The notes below the pieces were generated by a model that saw nothing but the letters and a program-made list of their open reading frames with translations, made no database searches and was not told where the DNA came from. Positions 42,379 through 51,900 of a stretch of 64,000 nucleotides of DNA are shown in pieces (position 1 is the first letter of the stretch; each line of letters starts with the position of its first letter). The stretch covers positions 46,199-110,198 of the forward strand of contig CALXGQ010000015.1 of NCBI GenBank assembly GCA_944387895.1. Reading direction: 5' to 3'. Origin of the DNA: an uncultured Clostridia bacterium (GTDB taxonomy: Bacteria > Bacillota > Clostridia > Oscillospirales > QAKW01). The position numbers and the translations under genes were made by a program.

Positions 42379-43524
42379 TCAGATATTGTAGGTGCAGATG
42401 ACGGGGAAGTGGTCGGAGGGCCATTTGCCGTCTATCGTGGATTGATCCACTTCGTAGCTGACCGCCTCCGCCTTGGTTTCCTGATGGAAAATATAGTCGA
42501 TCGGGAAGGAGCCGGTAACCGGCAGGATCACCGCGGGATACCCGGTTGCATAGGTGGGCAGCAGGAAATCGTTTCCTTCGGCGACCGTTGTGCGGGCTTC
42601 GTCCATATTGTTGATGAAATGATTGTAGGAATGCTGGGGCAACATGTTGAGATCGCCGCCGGCAAAGCAGGGGTACTGGCTGTATTTTTCCATATCCTGC
42701 GCCACCTGCTGATAGCTGCCGGTATTGGCCTTCTCGCTTCCGCCCAGATGGAGATTATAGTACACAAAGATCTGGCCGGTGGCCTTGTGCTTGAGCTGCA
42801 TCCAGGTGCAGATCCGGGGCATGGTGGTGTCGTAGCTGAGGCTTTCCTGATCCGGCGTTTCCGAGAGCCAGAAAAAGCCTTCGTTCAGCATGGAAACGGT
42901 GTCCTTTTTATAGAGGATGGCCAACCCCTCCGGGTTGGTTGCGGAGCGGTAGTGCACCACAACGCCGTATTGATCGGCATAATCCGCTTCAAGATGCTCT
43001 GTCCAAGGAACGGTGACTTCCATCATGCCGATCACGTCGGGATCGTGCTTTTCGATGATCTGCTTGACCCGGGGCGCGCGTTCATCGATGCTGTGCCCGT
43101 TGGGATCGTCGGTATAGCGGATATTGTAGGTCATCAATTTCAAATTGCCTTCGGTGGTTTCCGTCGTATCATCGTCGGCGTCGCCGCTCTGATCGCCGGA
43201 GCCGCTGCTATCGCCGCTGCCGCCGTTGCCGGACGAAGATTGATCGTCATTGCTGCCGCCGGAGGAAGAATCGCCGGAGGAGGAACCGTCGCCGCTGCCG
43301 GAATTGCCGGAGCCGCCCGACGGCTGGCCGGAATCATTGCCGCCGGAAGGCCGATCCTGCTGGTCAACCTTTTGCGGCAGATCGGAGGTTCCGGTCGTAT
43401 CGTTTCCGTCTCCCTGCACAACCGTGTCGGTCGTTGCGGATTCTTCTTTGGTGGCTGTCTTGCAGCCGAAGCAGGAAAGAAGCAGCGCCCCGGCCATGAC
43501 CATCAAAAGGACTTTTCTTTTCAT
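42379..43524 (-). CDS. Secreted endonuclease/exonuclease/phosphatase-fold lipoprotein
   Basis: This 381-residue lipoprotein has a signal peptide with lipobox LLSC (C18), then a Ser/Gly/Asp-rich linker (about 35-125) and a complete EEP (DNase I-like) domain (about 127-381). Conserved positions are N in MTYNIR, E in GMMEVTVP, H in YYNLHLGG, the GGDLN acid pair, FPIDYIF and the final SDHFPV. Such domains hydrolyse phosphodiesters or phosphate esters on nucleic acids, inositides or sphingolipids; the extracellular substrate is unknown. The same domain type occurs in the 1882-residue protein at 48.9 kb. Confidence 0.88.
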   Translation of the reverse strand: MKRKVLLMVMAGALLLSCFGCKTATKEESATTDTVVQGDGNDTTGTSDLPQKVDQQDRPSGGNDSGQPSGGSGNSGSGDGSSSGDSSSGGSNDDQSSSGNGGSGDSSGSGDQSGDADDDTTETTEGNLKLMTYNIRYTDDPNGHSIDERAPRVKQIIEKHDPDVIGMMEVTVPWTEHLEADYADQYGVVVHYRSATNPEGLAILYKKDTVSMLNEGFFWLSETPDQESLSYDTTMPRICTWMQLKHKATGQIFVYYNLHLGGSEKANTGSYQQVAQDMEKYSQYPCFAGGDLNMLPQHSYNHFINNMDEARTTVAEGNDFLLPTYATGYPAVILPVTGSFPIDYIFHQETKAEAVSYEVDQSTIDGKWPSDHFPVICTYNI

Positions 43525-43645
43525 TTGGATATACCTCCTACAGGCAAATAACAGACGTTGTTTTTTGCTTACAGGTATATTTTACATGAGCGAAAATATG
43601 CCGTCAAGTGTCCTTTGATAGCGTAAAAAGAATACGATCGTGATA

Positions 43646-45013
43646 TCAAAGAAGATGCCGTATGGGACGGATGACGATTCTTAGAAGCCGGTAGATCTGC
43701 TTTTTGAAGCGGGAAACTTTAGGCTTGAGGAGGTATTTGCCGTTTTGATAGGCGCCGTTTTGCCAGATGCGGCTGTGCTGCATCCGATCGGCCGCTGTCC
43801 GGCGCAGCAGGGCGTTGAGCTCCGGGCAGTCCACCGCCAGCATCAGCTCGGTATCGAGATAGGCGCTGCGCATGTCCATATTGAAGGAGCCGACAAGGCT
43901 CAGGTCGTGATCGATCAGAACGGCCTTTGCGTGCAGGGAATTGTCGCCGTAGAACTCATGGACGCGCAGCCCGATGGAGCGGATCTTTTTCTTCTGGTTG
44001 AGATAATCGGTGCAGCCGAAGGGGTTGGCGCCGTTTTCCGCCCCGTTGAGCAGAACGTCGACGTTCTGCGCGGAGCGGCAGACCGCCGTCAGATCGCGCT
44101 TCATGGCTTTATTGAGGATCATATAGGGCGTTTCGATGACGATATCGCTGCCCCGCCTCATCAGCGATTGGATGGCGTACCAGACCACCGGCTCCTTATT
44201 GACCGGTGCGGTGACGCCGGAGAGGAGGGTGATTTTTCCCGCTGTGAAGGCTTCTTCCGGCCGGTAGGGCGGCTCGTGGAATTCGGCGGGCAGATCCCGG
44301 TAGCGGGCCTTCAGCGCCTGCTCCGCTGCTGTTGTTTTGGCGTTTTTGCGGCGCCGGAAGGGCTTGCAGCAGTTTTCCCACCAGATTTTTTCCGCATAGG
44401 CGGTCAGCTGCCGGACCGAAGCGGAGCCGGTGGGGGCGTCCGTATCCACCAGCAGCTCCCGGTCGATATTTTTTCTGCCGTTTCCCTGCCCCAGAAAAAG
44501 ATCAAAGGTGTTCCGCCCGCCCAGAAGATAGGTGGTTCGGTCGATGATGATGTATTTATCGTGCATCCGCAGCTGCGCCTTCCAGGGCAGATGGAACCGG
44601 ATGGGATTATAAAGCCGGATCTCAACCCGCTCGTGGGCGGCCAGCGCCTGAAAGCTGGCGCTTTTTTGCACGCTGAAGGAGCCGGTGAGGCTGTCGATCA
44701 GCAGACAAACCCGCACGCCCCGGTCCGCGGCGTCCAGAAGGGCGGCAAGAACCGTTTTCCCGCTTTCGTCGGCATGAAATTCATAAGTGCAGTAGAAAAT
44801 CTCCGCCTTCGCGGATTCGATCAGTCGGATGCGCCGCAGCAGAGCGTCCTGGGGATCGTCGATGCAGACCACCTGCTCCGGGAGATCTCCCTCCTGCCGG
44901 TAGAAGCGATCCGCGTCGAAGGTATCCACGGTTTCGGCCGTGGGCTTTTTGTGCCATGCGAGAGGGATCAGCGTCCCCAGGCTCAGATACAGCAGTATCA
45001 GCACTAAAATCAT
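43646..45013 (-). CDS. Phospholipase D family protein (cardiolipin synthase-like)
   Basis: This 455-residue protein has an N-terminal membrane segment (about 1-17) and two HKD motifs: MHDKYIIID followed by LLGGRN, and LHAKAVLID followed by LVGSFNMD. These form a two-lobed PLD active site. Bacterial members include cardiolipin synthases and surface phospholipases. In Cls enzymes two N-terminal helices are common; only one is seen here, so the exact reaction is uncertain. A GGGAGG site precedes the ATG. Confidence 0.87.
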   Translation of the reverse strand: MILVLILLYLSLGTLIPLAWHKKPTAETVDTFDADRFYRQEGDLPEQVVCIDDPQDALLRRIRLIESAKAEIFYCTYEFHADESGKTVLAALLDAADRGVRVCLLIDSLTGSFSVQKSASFQALAAHERVEIRLYNPIRFHLPWKAQLRMHDKYIIIDRTTYLLGGRNTFDLFLGQGNGRKNIDRELLVDTDAPTGSASVRQLTAYAEKIWWENCCKPFRRRKNAKTTAAEQALKARYRDLPAEFHEPPYRPEEAFTAGKITLLSGVTAPVNKEPVVWYAIQSLMRRGSDIVIETPYMILNKAMKRDLTAVCRSAQNVDVLLNGAENGANPFGCTDYLNQKKKIRSIGLRVHEFYGDNSLHAKAVLIDHDLSLVGSFNMDMRSAYLDTELMLAVDCPELNALLRRTAADRMQHSRIWQNGAYQNGKYLLKPKVSRFKKQIYRLLRIVIRPIRHLL

Positions 45014-45263
45014 GGCCGCCTCCCGGAGGCGACGCTTTTATTGTTTTGGGCGCGGTTGTTCATATGCAACGCCTCGCTTTCCTGTTGTTTTACGCCCCCG
45101 CGGGGTTGATAAGGAAGTCTATCAGCGTGTTTTGAAAAAATCAATGGTCAAAATGTGAATACTTTTTTAATTTTTGCACGGCGGCGGAAAAGATTCGTAA
45201 ATTGTATTAAGAAGCGTAAAAACGGAGATAATAAAATCAGCATAACGGAAAGGACGAAAAGCC

Positions 45264-45599
45264 ATGATCAAACGCGGCGATATTTATTATGCCGATCTTT
45301 CTCCGGTGGTGGGCAGCGAGCAGGGCGGGCTCCGGCCGGTTCTGATCGTTCAGAACGACGTGGGGAATCGCTACAGCCCGACGGTGATCGCGGCCGCCAT
45401 CACCAGCAAGGTGGATAAGGCCCGGCTGCCGACCCATATCAACATCGAAGAGGCCTGCGGCCTGCAGCGAAGGTCCATGATTCTTCTGGAACAAGTGCGT
45501 ACATTGGATAAAGCCCGCCTGAAGGAAAAGATGGGGCATGTCAGCCCCGCAACGATGGAGCAGGTAGACAAAGGCTTGCAGGTCAGCCTGGGACTTTAA
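45264..45599 (+). CDS. mazF: MazF/PemK family mRNA interferase toxin
   Basis: This 111-residue endoribonuclease has the family features [31 protein letters not shown] and [11 protein letters not shown], close to NdoA/EndoA of Bacillus, which cleaves mRNA at UACAU-like sites. No antitoxin gene is visible upstream: the 250-base gap to the divergent PLD gene has only a different-frame ORF without similarity. In Bacillus the antitoxin NdoAI lies immediately upstream. A possible promoter TTGCAC (45174) with TAAATT (45198) has an 18-base spacer. Confidence 0.92.
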   Translation: MIKRGDIYYADLSPVVGSEQGGLRPVLIVQNDVGNRYSPTVIAAAITSKVDKARLPTHINIEEACGLQRRSMILLEQVRTLDKARLKEKMGHVSPATMEQVDKGLQVSLGL

Positions 45600-45604
45600 G
45601 GCAA

Positions 45605-45630
45605 GGGAGGCGTTTTCAGGCCTCCCTTTT
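45605..45630 (+). terminator. Terminator after mazF
   Basis: GGGAGGC pairs with GCCTCCC at 45605-45626, followed by four T. Confidence 0.8.
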
Positions 45631-45665
45631 CAGATTAGAATTTGATTAAATCGGCCGGTTATCGA

Positions 45666-45694
45666 TTGCAATGACGGCAAATCGGCGTTATACT
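45666..45694 (+). promoter_or_regulatory. Promoter of the degV gene
   Basis: TTGCAA (45666-45671), 17 bases, TATACT (45689-45694). Confidence 0.75.
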
Positions 45695-45738
45695 GGTAAA
45701 AAATGTCATGTTACAATAAATATAAATAGGAGGTACTT

Positions 45739-46626
45739 ATGCAGAAATTCATTTTAAGCTGCTGTTCTACCGCCGATCTTTCGGCGGAGCATTTTGCTGC
45801 GCGGGATATTCGCTATATCTGTTTTCACTATGAGCTGGACGGCGTCCAGTATCCGGATGATCTGGGGCAGACAATCCCGTTCCCCGAATTTTATCGGAGA
45901 ATGGCCGAAGGCGCAACGACCAGTACTTCTCAGGTAAATGTGGATGAATATGAAAATTATTTCCGGGGCTTTCTGGCCGAGGGACAGGATGTTCTTCATC
46001 TTTCCCTTTCTTCCGGCATTTCCGGCTCGGCCAATTCCGCCCGGATCGCGGCGGAAAATCTGCGCCGGGAATTTCCGGAGCGCAAGCTTTACGTTGTGGA
46101 TTCTCTGGCCGCCTCCTCCGGCTACGGGCTTTTGATGAACACTTTGGCTGATAAGCGGGACGAAGGGATGGAGATCGACGACCTCTATCAATGGGCCGAG
46201 GCCAATAAACGCCGGCTGCATCACTGGTTCTTTACCACCGACCTTACTTATTTCGTCCGGGGCGGGCGGGTTTCAAAGCTCTCCGGCTGGGTGGGAACGG
46301 TGCTGAACATCTGCCCGCTTCTCAATGTAAACCATGAGGGCCGCCTGATCCCGCGGAAAAAGGTGCGGGGAAAGAATCAGGTCATCAAAGCCATGGTCGA
46401 GCAGATGGAGAATTTGGCGGAAGGCCGCACCGCCTATAGCGGGCGCTGCTACCTTTGCCATTCCGCCTGCTATGAGGACGCCCGGATGGTGGCGGATCTT
46501 GTGGAAGAAAAATTCCCGCATCTGACCGGAAAGCCGGAGATCAACGATATCGGGACAACGATTGGCAGCCATACCGGCCCCGGCACCGTCGCGCTCTTTT
46601 TCTGGGGCGATGAACGGGTAGACTGA
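45739..46626 (+). CDS. DegV family fatty acid-binding protein
   Basis: This 295-residue protein belongs to the DegV family, whose members bind a fatty acid in the cleft between two domains and, as FakB, present it to the kinase FakA. Matching elements are SCCSTADL at the start, TSTSQVNVDEYENYF, HLSLSSGISGSANSA and TIGSHTGPGTVALFFWG at the end. It stands alone between two terminators. AGGAGG precedes the ATG. Confidence 0.92.
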   Translation: MQKFILSCCSTADLSAEHFAARDIRYICFHYELDGVQYPDDLGQTIPFPEFYRRMAEGATTSTSQVNVDEYENYFRGFLAEGQDVLHLSLSSGISGSANSARIAAENLRREFPERKLYVVDSLAASSGYGLLMNTLADKRDEGMEIDDLYQWAEANKRRLHHWFFTTDLTYFVRGGRVSKLSGWVGTVLNICPLLNVNHEGRLIPRKKVRGKNQVIKAMVEQMENLAEGRTAYSGRCYLCHSACYEDARMVADLVEEKFPHLTGKPEINDIGTTIGSHTGPGTVALFFWGDERVD

Positions 46627-46638
46627 TCAGAAATATTC

Positions 46639-46676
46639 ACAGCTCCGGCTCAGGGATGAGCCGGAGCTGTTTTTTT
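46639..46676 (+). terminator. Terminator after the degV gene
   Basis: A perfect 13-bp stem of ACAGCTCCGGCTC (46639-46651) with its complement (46658-46670), loop AGGGAT, then six T. Confidence 0.93.
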
Positions 46677-46685
46677 GGGAAAGGC

Positions 46686-46714
46686 TTGCATATTTTTCCG
46701 CAATGCTGTAAAAT
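46686..46714 (+). promoter_or_regulatory. Promoter of thrH
   Basis: TTGCAT (46686-46691), 17 bases, TAAAAT (46709-46714). Confidence 0.8.
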
Positions 46715-46741
46715 GGATGAAAACGGACGGGAGGAAATAAA

Positions 46742-47341
46742 ATGAATATTGTTTGTTTGGATATGGAAGGGGTTCTGGTTCCGGAGATCTGGATCGCGTT
46801 CGCCGAGGCCAGCGGCATACCGGAGCTCAAGCGAACGACCCGGGACGAGCCGGATTATGATAAGCTGATGCAATATCGGCTGGAGATTCTCCGGGAGCAC
46901 GGCCTGGGGCTGAAGGAGATTCAGGCGACCATTGCGAAAATCGATCCGCTGCCCGGCGCCAGAGAGTTTCTGGACGCGCTGCGCAGAGAAACCCAGGTGG
47001 TGATCCTCAGCGATACCTTTACCCAATTCGGGATGCCGTTGATGGAAAAGCTGGGCTATCCCACCCTTTTCTGCAACGAGCTGACCGTGGGGCCGGACGG
47101 CTCTATTACCGGCTACAAAATGCGGTGTGAAAAATCCAAATATACCACGGTGCGTGCCCTTCAGTCGGCGGGCTTTGAAACCATCGCCGCAGGCGACAGT
47201 CATAACGACCTCGGCATGATCCAGGCCAGCAAGGCCGGGTTTCTCTTCCGCAGCACCGCGGCCATCAAGGCGGAGCACCCGGAGCTTCCGGCGTTTGAGG
47301 AATTTTCCGATCTTCTTGCGGCCATTCGGGCGGCGCTCTGA
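46742..47341 (+). CDS. thrH: ThrH-like phosphoserine phosphatase / homoserine phosphotransferase
   Basis: This 199-residue HAD enzyme closely matches ThrH of Pseudomonas aeruginosa in sequence and length (LEGVLVPEIWIAF is rendered here as MEGVLVPEIWIAF). Motif I is D7-M-E9, motif II ILSDTF, and motif IV AAGDSHNDLGM. ThrH dephosphorylates phosphoserine and can transfer the phosphate to homoserine, giving O-phosphohomoserine, the substrate of ThrC. The window also has thrB and thrC, so the thrB route is not missing. GGGAGG precedes the ATG. Confidence 0.92.
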   Translation: MNIVCLDMEGVLVPEIWIAFAEASGIPELKRTTRDEPDYDKLMQYRLEILREHGLGLKEIQATIAKIDPLPGAREFLDALRRETQVVILSDTFTQFGMPLMEKLGYPTLFCNELTVGPDGSITGYKMRCEKSKYTTVRALQSAGFETIAAGDSHNDLGMIQASKAGFLFRSTAAIKAEHPELPAFEEFSDLLAAIRAAL

Positions 47342-47355
47342 AAAACGGCGATTCA

Positions 47356-47391
47356 ACGGCCTTCTCCGGATTCGGAGAAGGCCGTTTTTTT
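47356..47391. terminator. Terminator between thrH and spoVAE
   Basis: A perfect 13-bp stem of ACGGCCTTCTCCG (47356-47368) with its complement (47373-47385), then six T on the plus strand. The genes converge here. Confidence 0.9.
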
Positions 47392-47755
47392 ATTTGTCGC
47401 CCGGCCGGGCAAAGCAGCTGAAAAGGATGCCGAATCCGATGGCTGCCGCGATCCCTCCGGCCGTGGCCTGCAAGCCGCCGAGAAAGGCGCCCAGGATCCC
47501 GTGGGCGTCCACGGCTTTTTCAACGCCCTTGGCCAGCGAATAGCCGAATCCGGTCAGGGGGACGGTGGCGCCGGCGCCGCCCCAGTCCACAATGTGGTCG
47601 TAAATACCCAGGGCGGTGAGGGCTACGCCGCCGGTGACATACAAAACAACGATCCGGGCAGGGGTCCAGCCTGTTTTATCGATCAGGATCTGCGCAATCG
47701 CGCAGAGCAGCCCTCCGGTGACAAATACCTGCAAATACGTGATGAAGGTGCTCAT
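47390..47755 (-). CDS. spoVAE: Stage V sporulation protein AE (SpoVAEb type)
   Basis: This 121-residue small membrane protein has about four hydrophobic segments and the SpoVAEb-type start TYLQVFVTGGLLCAIAQILIDKT. It is part of the SpoVA channel that moves dipicolinic acid into and out of the spore. ATG 47755 is used because it overlaps the spoVAD stop by four bases and matches the family start; an open frame continues upstream to 47923 but that part lies inside spoVAD. Confidence 0.92.
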   Translation of the reverse strand: MSTFITYLQVFVTGGLLCAIAQILIDKTGWTPARIVVLYVTGGVALTALGIYDHIVDWGGAGATVPLTGFGYSLAKGVEKAVDAHGILGAFLGGLQATAGGIAAAIGFGILFSCFARPGDK

Positions 47756-48768
47756 TCCCTTTCTCCTTTCAAATGAATCAAATGGGCGATGGCAGGGATG
47801 GATTCCCCCTGCATGACGGAAAGCGGGCTCATCAGCGCGCCGGTGGAAAGAAATAAGACCTCTTTCAGGGTTCCCTCGATGATCCGCGGCAGAACACAGG
47901 CGGTCAGCACCGCTGCGCTGCAACCGCAGCCGCTTCCGCCGGCATGCATATCCTGCTTCTGCCGGTCGTAAATGAGCAGCCCGCAGTCCTGATAGTTGGA
48001 GTGTAAATTTACACCGTTCCGAGCGGCCAGATCGACCACGATCTCGGCGCCGATAGCGCCCAGATCGCCGGTGAGAATAAGGTCGTAATCCGCAGGGGAG
48101 GTAGCGGTTTCCCGCAGATAGTCCAGGATCAGCCGCAGCGCCGCTGGCGCCATGGCGCCGCCCATATTGGAGGAGTCGGTCACGCCCAGATCCTGAATGG
48201 AGCCGAAGGCGCCGCCGGCGAGCCGGACGGGGCTTTTCTTTTCATGGAGGATCACGGCGCCGGCCGCGGTCACGGTATGCTGGGCAGCGGGCTGGCGCTG
48301 GCCGCCGTATTCCAGCGGGAAGCGGTATTGGCGCTCTGCGGTTCCGAAATGGGAGGAGGTGAAGGCGGCGGCTGTTTTTGCAACGCCGGCCTCGATGGAG
48401 AGCGCCGCGATGAGGGTGGATAACGCCATGGTGGAGCAGGCGCCGTACAGCCCGATATAGGGGACGTCGCTGTCGCGGAAGCTGTAGGCGGAGCTGATGC
48501 ACTGGTTCAGCAGATCTCCCGCGCCCACCAGATCCAGCTCCTCCCGCCCGATACCGGCGCGCCGCAGGGCGTTTTCCAATGCGGTCTGCTGCATTCGCAC
48601 CTCCGCCTGCTCCATGGTTTTTCTGCCGCAGTAAAGATCCGGCTCGATGCGGTCGAAAAGCCCGCCCAGAGGGCCCTGTCCCTCCTTTTTGCCCGCGATA
48701 TTGCCATAGCCGGCAATGTAGATGTTTTTTTCAAATGCAAAGGCGTATCTGCCTGTCTTTTTTGCCAC
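47752..48768 (-). CDS. spoVAD: Stage V sporulation protein AD
   Basis: This 338-residue thiolase-like protein binds dipicolinic acid and is part of the SpoVA complex of spores. Family features include YIAGYGNIAGKKEGQGPLG, EQAEVRMQQTAL, CISSAYSFRDSDVPYIGLYGACSTM and SGCGCSA. The start is GTG 48768 with GAGGTGATA upstream. spoVAC, which normally precedes it, is not present: the next gene upstream is divergent. I could not see a clear sigma-G promoter in the 145-base spacer. Confidence 0.95.
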   Translation of the reverse strand: MAKKTGRYAFAFEKNIYIAGYGNIAGKKEGQGPLGGLFDRIEPDLYCGRKTMEQAEVRMQQTALENALRRAGIGREELDLVGAGDLLNQCISSAYSFRDSDVPYIGLYGACSTMALSTLIAALSIEAGVAKTAAAFTSSHFGTAERQYRFPLEYGGQRQPAAQHTVTAAGAVILHEKKSPVRLAGGAFGSIQDLGVTDSSNMGGAMAPAALRLILDYLRETATSPADYDLILTGDLGAIGAEIVVDLAARNGVNLHSNYQDCGLLIYDRQKQDMHAGGSGCGCSAAVLTACVLPRIIEGTLKEVLFLSTGALMSPLSVMQGESIPAIAHLIHLKGERE

Positions 48769-48849
48769 CTTTTATCACCTCGTTTTCTTATTCTCTGCGC
48801 TTTTTTTCGAATTATTCCGGGTCTTTTTTATGGGAAATCAATAAATATC

Positions 48850-48878
48850 TTGAAAAAATTGAAATCCTGTTATATAAT
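48850..48878 (+). promoter_or_regulatory. Promoter of the 1882-residue surface protein gene
   Basis: TTGAAA (48850-48855), 17 bases, TATAAT (48873-48878). The start codon is 36 bases downstream. Confidence 0.8.
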
Positions 48879-48913
48879 TCATAAGAACTAAAAAAGCAAA
48901 AGAGGTAACGGCT

Positions 48914-51900
48914 ATGAAACGAAGAGGAGCGGCATTTTTAACAACCTTTTGTCTGATGATTTCCCTGCTGGGCGGCATTGTTCTGCCGGCCCGGGCGGCG
49001 GATATGCCCTATGCCCGCGACCTTTCGCAATATCCGGAGGAGCGCACCTTTGCGGTGGCGGCGCAGGAGGATCTGGAGGTGCTGGCGGAGCTGGTCAACG
49101 GCGGCATGAGCATGGAGAATTATACCTTCCTGCAAACGGCGGACATCACCCTGACCGGTGCATTTACGCCCATCGGGCAGAATCCGGACAATGCTTCGGA
49201 TCCCAATTTTACCAATAGCTTCAAGGGTACTTATAACGGCCAGAAATATACGATATCCAATCTGACGATCAATTTGCCCGAGGTCAACGGCGTGGGGCTT
49301 TTCGGATCCTGCGTCAGCGCCACGCTGATCCATATCGGGATTGAAAGCGGCAGCGTGACCGGCGCCAACCGGGTTGGCGGGATCGCCGGTTATGCGGATA
49401 ACTGCACGGTCATCAATTGCTACAACAAAGCGGATATCACCGGCCTGACCAATGCGGACGGCGTGGGCGGCATCGCGGGAGTGGCCCGCAATTCCGCGGA
49501 GATCTACGGCTGCTTCAATCTGGGCACCATAACGGCTCCGATGGCGGCGGGCGGGATCTGCGGCTGGGGCGGCACCGGAAACAGCATCACGATCCGCGCC
49601 TGCTACAGCGGCGGCTCGATCGTTGTGGACGAGGAGGAGAGCGCCAATCCCATAGCAGACGTGATCTGCCGCAGCAGGGACCGGGTGGACGGCGATTTTT
49701 CTGATAGCTATTACCTTGCCGGGATCTGCGACGATCAATACAACAATCTGAACGCCGTGAAACTGACGGAAGAAAACCCCGGGAAGATGGCCTATATCAT
49801 GAACTGGGCCCAGGGGGAGGACAGCGGCGCCTTTACCGTTGATGCGTCGGGCGCGCTGATCTTTGCCGATGAAGAGCATCCCGGCGTTGTTGTTCTGAAC
49901 CGGAAGGTCTGGCAGAGCGGCGTTCTTCTGGAGCGCGGCCTTTGCTATCTGGCGGCCGGAGAAGGGTATGAGGTGCCGGCTTCCCACAACGGCGCGGCGG
50001 TGGACTATGCGCTTTGCGGCGGGGTAACCTATCGGCCCGGCGATGTGATCGCCTCTGCCGGCAGCCAGTCGGTTGATCTGTATCTGGCGGGCAGCTTTCC
50101 TTCCGTTTCGGAAGCGGAGAGCCGCCCGGATTCCGCGGTTTATACCGTCGGCTCCCTGGAGGAGCTGGAGGCGCTGGCAGAGCTGGTCAACGGCGGGATG
50201 GACTTTGCGGGGAAAATCGTTTATCTGACTGCCGATCTGGACTTTTCCGGCAAGCAGACATGGACGCCGATCGGCCTTGTGACCGGCTCTTCCGGAGGTG
50301 CGCCCAGCGAGGGTTCCCTGGCCTTTTCCGGCACCTTCGACGGGCAGTATCATCGCCTGGAGAATATGGATCTGGCGATGACAGGCGATTATCAGGGACT
50401 CTTTGCCTATATCGAGGGCGGCGCTGTCCGGAACCTGATTTTCGGAGAGGGCGAGATCCATAACGACGGCAGACGCGACGCGGTGGTTTGCAGCCTGCTG
50501 CGCAACGGAACGATCACCAATATTGAAAGTCATATCTCCTTGGATACCAGCCATACGGCGCTTTCCCTGAATATGGGACTGGTGGCGCTGGGCGTGAACG
50601 CAACGATCTCCGGCTGCGTCAACTATGGGGAGGTCGGCGCGGAAGACGCGGAAAGCGGGCAGGAAAACGGCGGGATCGTCGGCTACGGTTTTTATAATAC
50701 GACGGTGAAAAACTGTATCGTTGCGGGACCGGTGCGGGGCGCCGATTCCGACGTCATCAGCCGCGGATGCAGTACTTCCGGTTGTTACTATCTGCCTTCC
50801 CACGAGCAGGCCGGCACGATGAGCTGGGAGCGTTTCTTCAGCGGAGAAGCGGCCTGGCTGCTGAACACCATGAGCGGAACGGCGGCGCATGCCGGGCTTT
50901 GGAGCAACAGCGCCGAAGGCCCTGTTCTGGATCCGGAAAACGCCGTTTATAAGCTGACTTCAATGCTGACCGACAGCTACAACGAGCTGCTGGGCGAAAC
51001 GACTACCTATTGGCAGTACGGCGAAACCGTTACTTTTTCCTGCCCGGACGGCTATATCCTGGATCGGGTGGAACAAAACGGGCAGACCCTGCCCGCGGGC
51101 TGGACGATGCTCGGCGAAGATGCCCGGGTCGTGCTGTATCTGCAAAGCAAAACCTATTTGATTCACTATGAACTGAACGGCGGAAGCTTTTTGACCGAAC
51201 CCACGGATCACTATACGGCCGGTTACGGGTGTGCGCTGCCGGGCAGCGAAGCGGTGGAACGGGAAGGCTATGGCTTTTTGGGCTGGTTCGATAACGCGGA
51301 GCTGGAGGGCGAGCCTGTTTCGGTGATTCCGGCGGACCAGTATTACGACGCGACCTACTATGCCGCATGGGTCCGGCCGACGGAGATTTCCACAGCCGAA
51401 GAGCTGGCGGCGCTGGCAACCGGGGATCTTGCGGGGAGCTATATCCTGACGGCGGATATCGATATGTCCGGTATCGCCGCGTATCAGCCGATCGGCACGC
51501 CGGATCAGCCCTTCACCGGGAACTTTGACGGGAACGGCTATACGGTCTCCGATCTGACGATCGACGGTACCGGAGATTATCAGGGTCTTTTCGGGGTGAA
51601 TGCCGGCGTGATCCGCAATGTGACGCTGGAGGCGGCTTTCATCTCCGGCAGCAACCATGTCGGCGGCATCGCGGGCAGCAACAGAGGAACGATCCTCAAC
51701 TGTGTTTTTGAGGGCGAGGTAATCAGCGAGACGCCGGAGGACGCGGAATATAAGCTGATGAGCCAGAATCTGGCGGTGTGGGGGAGTGATTCCCTCAAGC
51801 CCTATATGGGGGAGCGAATCCGCAGCAATGCGCCGGATGTCATTTGCTATCAGGAGGCCAATCCCAAATGGGTTGCTTATCTGGAGGAAAACCTGCCGGA

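Noticed and set aside
45155..45418. Possible antitoxin reading frame overlapping mazF
   Set aside because: It overlaps most of mazF in another frame, has no ribosome site, and lacks features of a MazE or RHH antitoxin.
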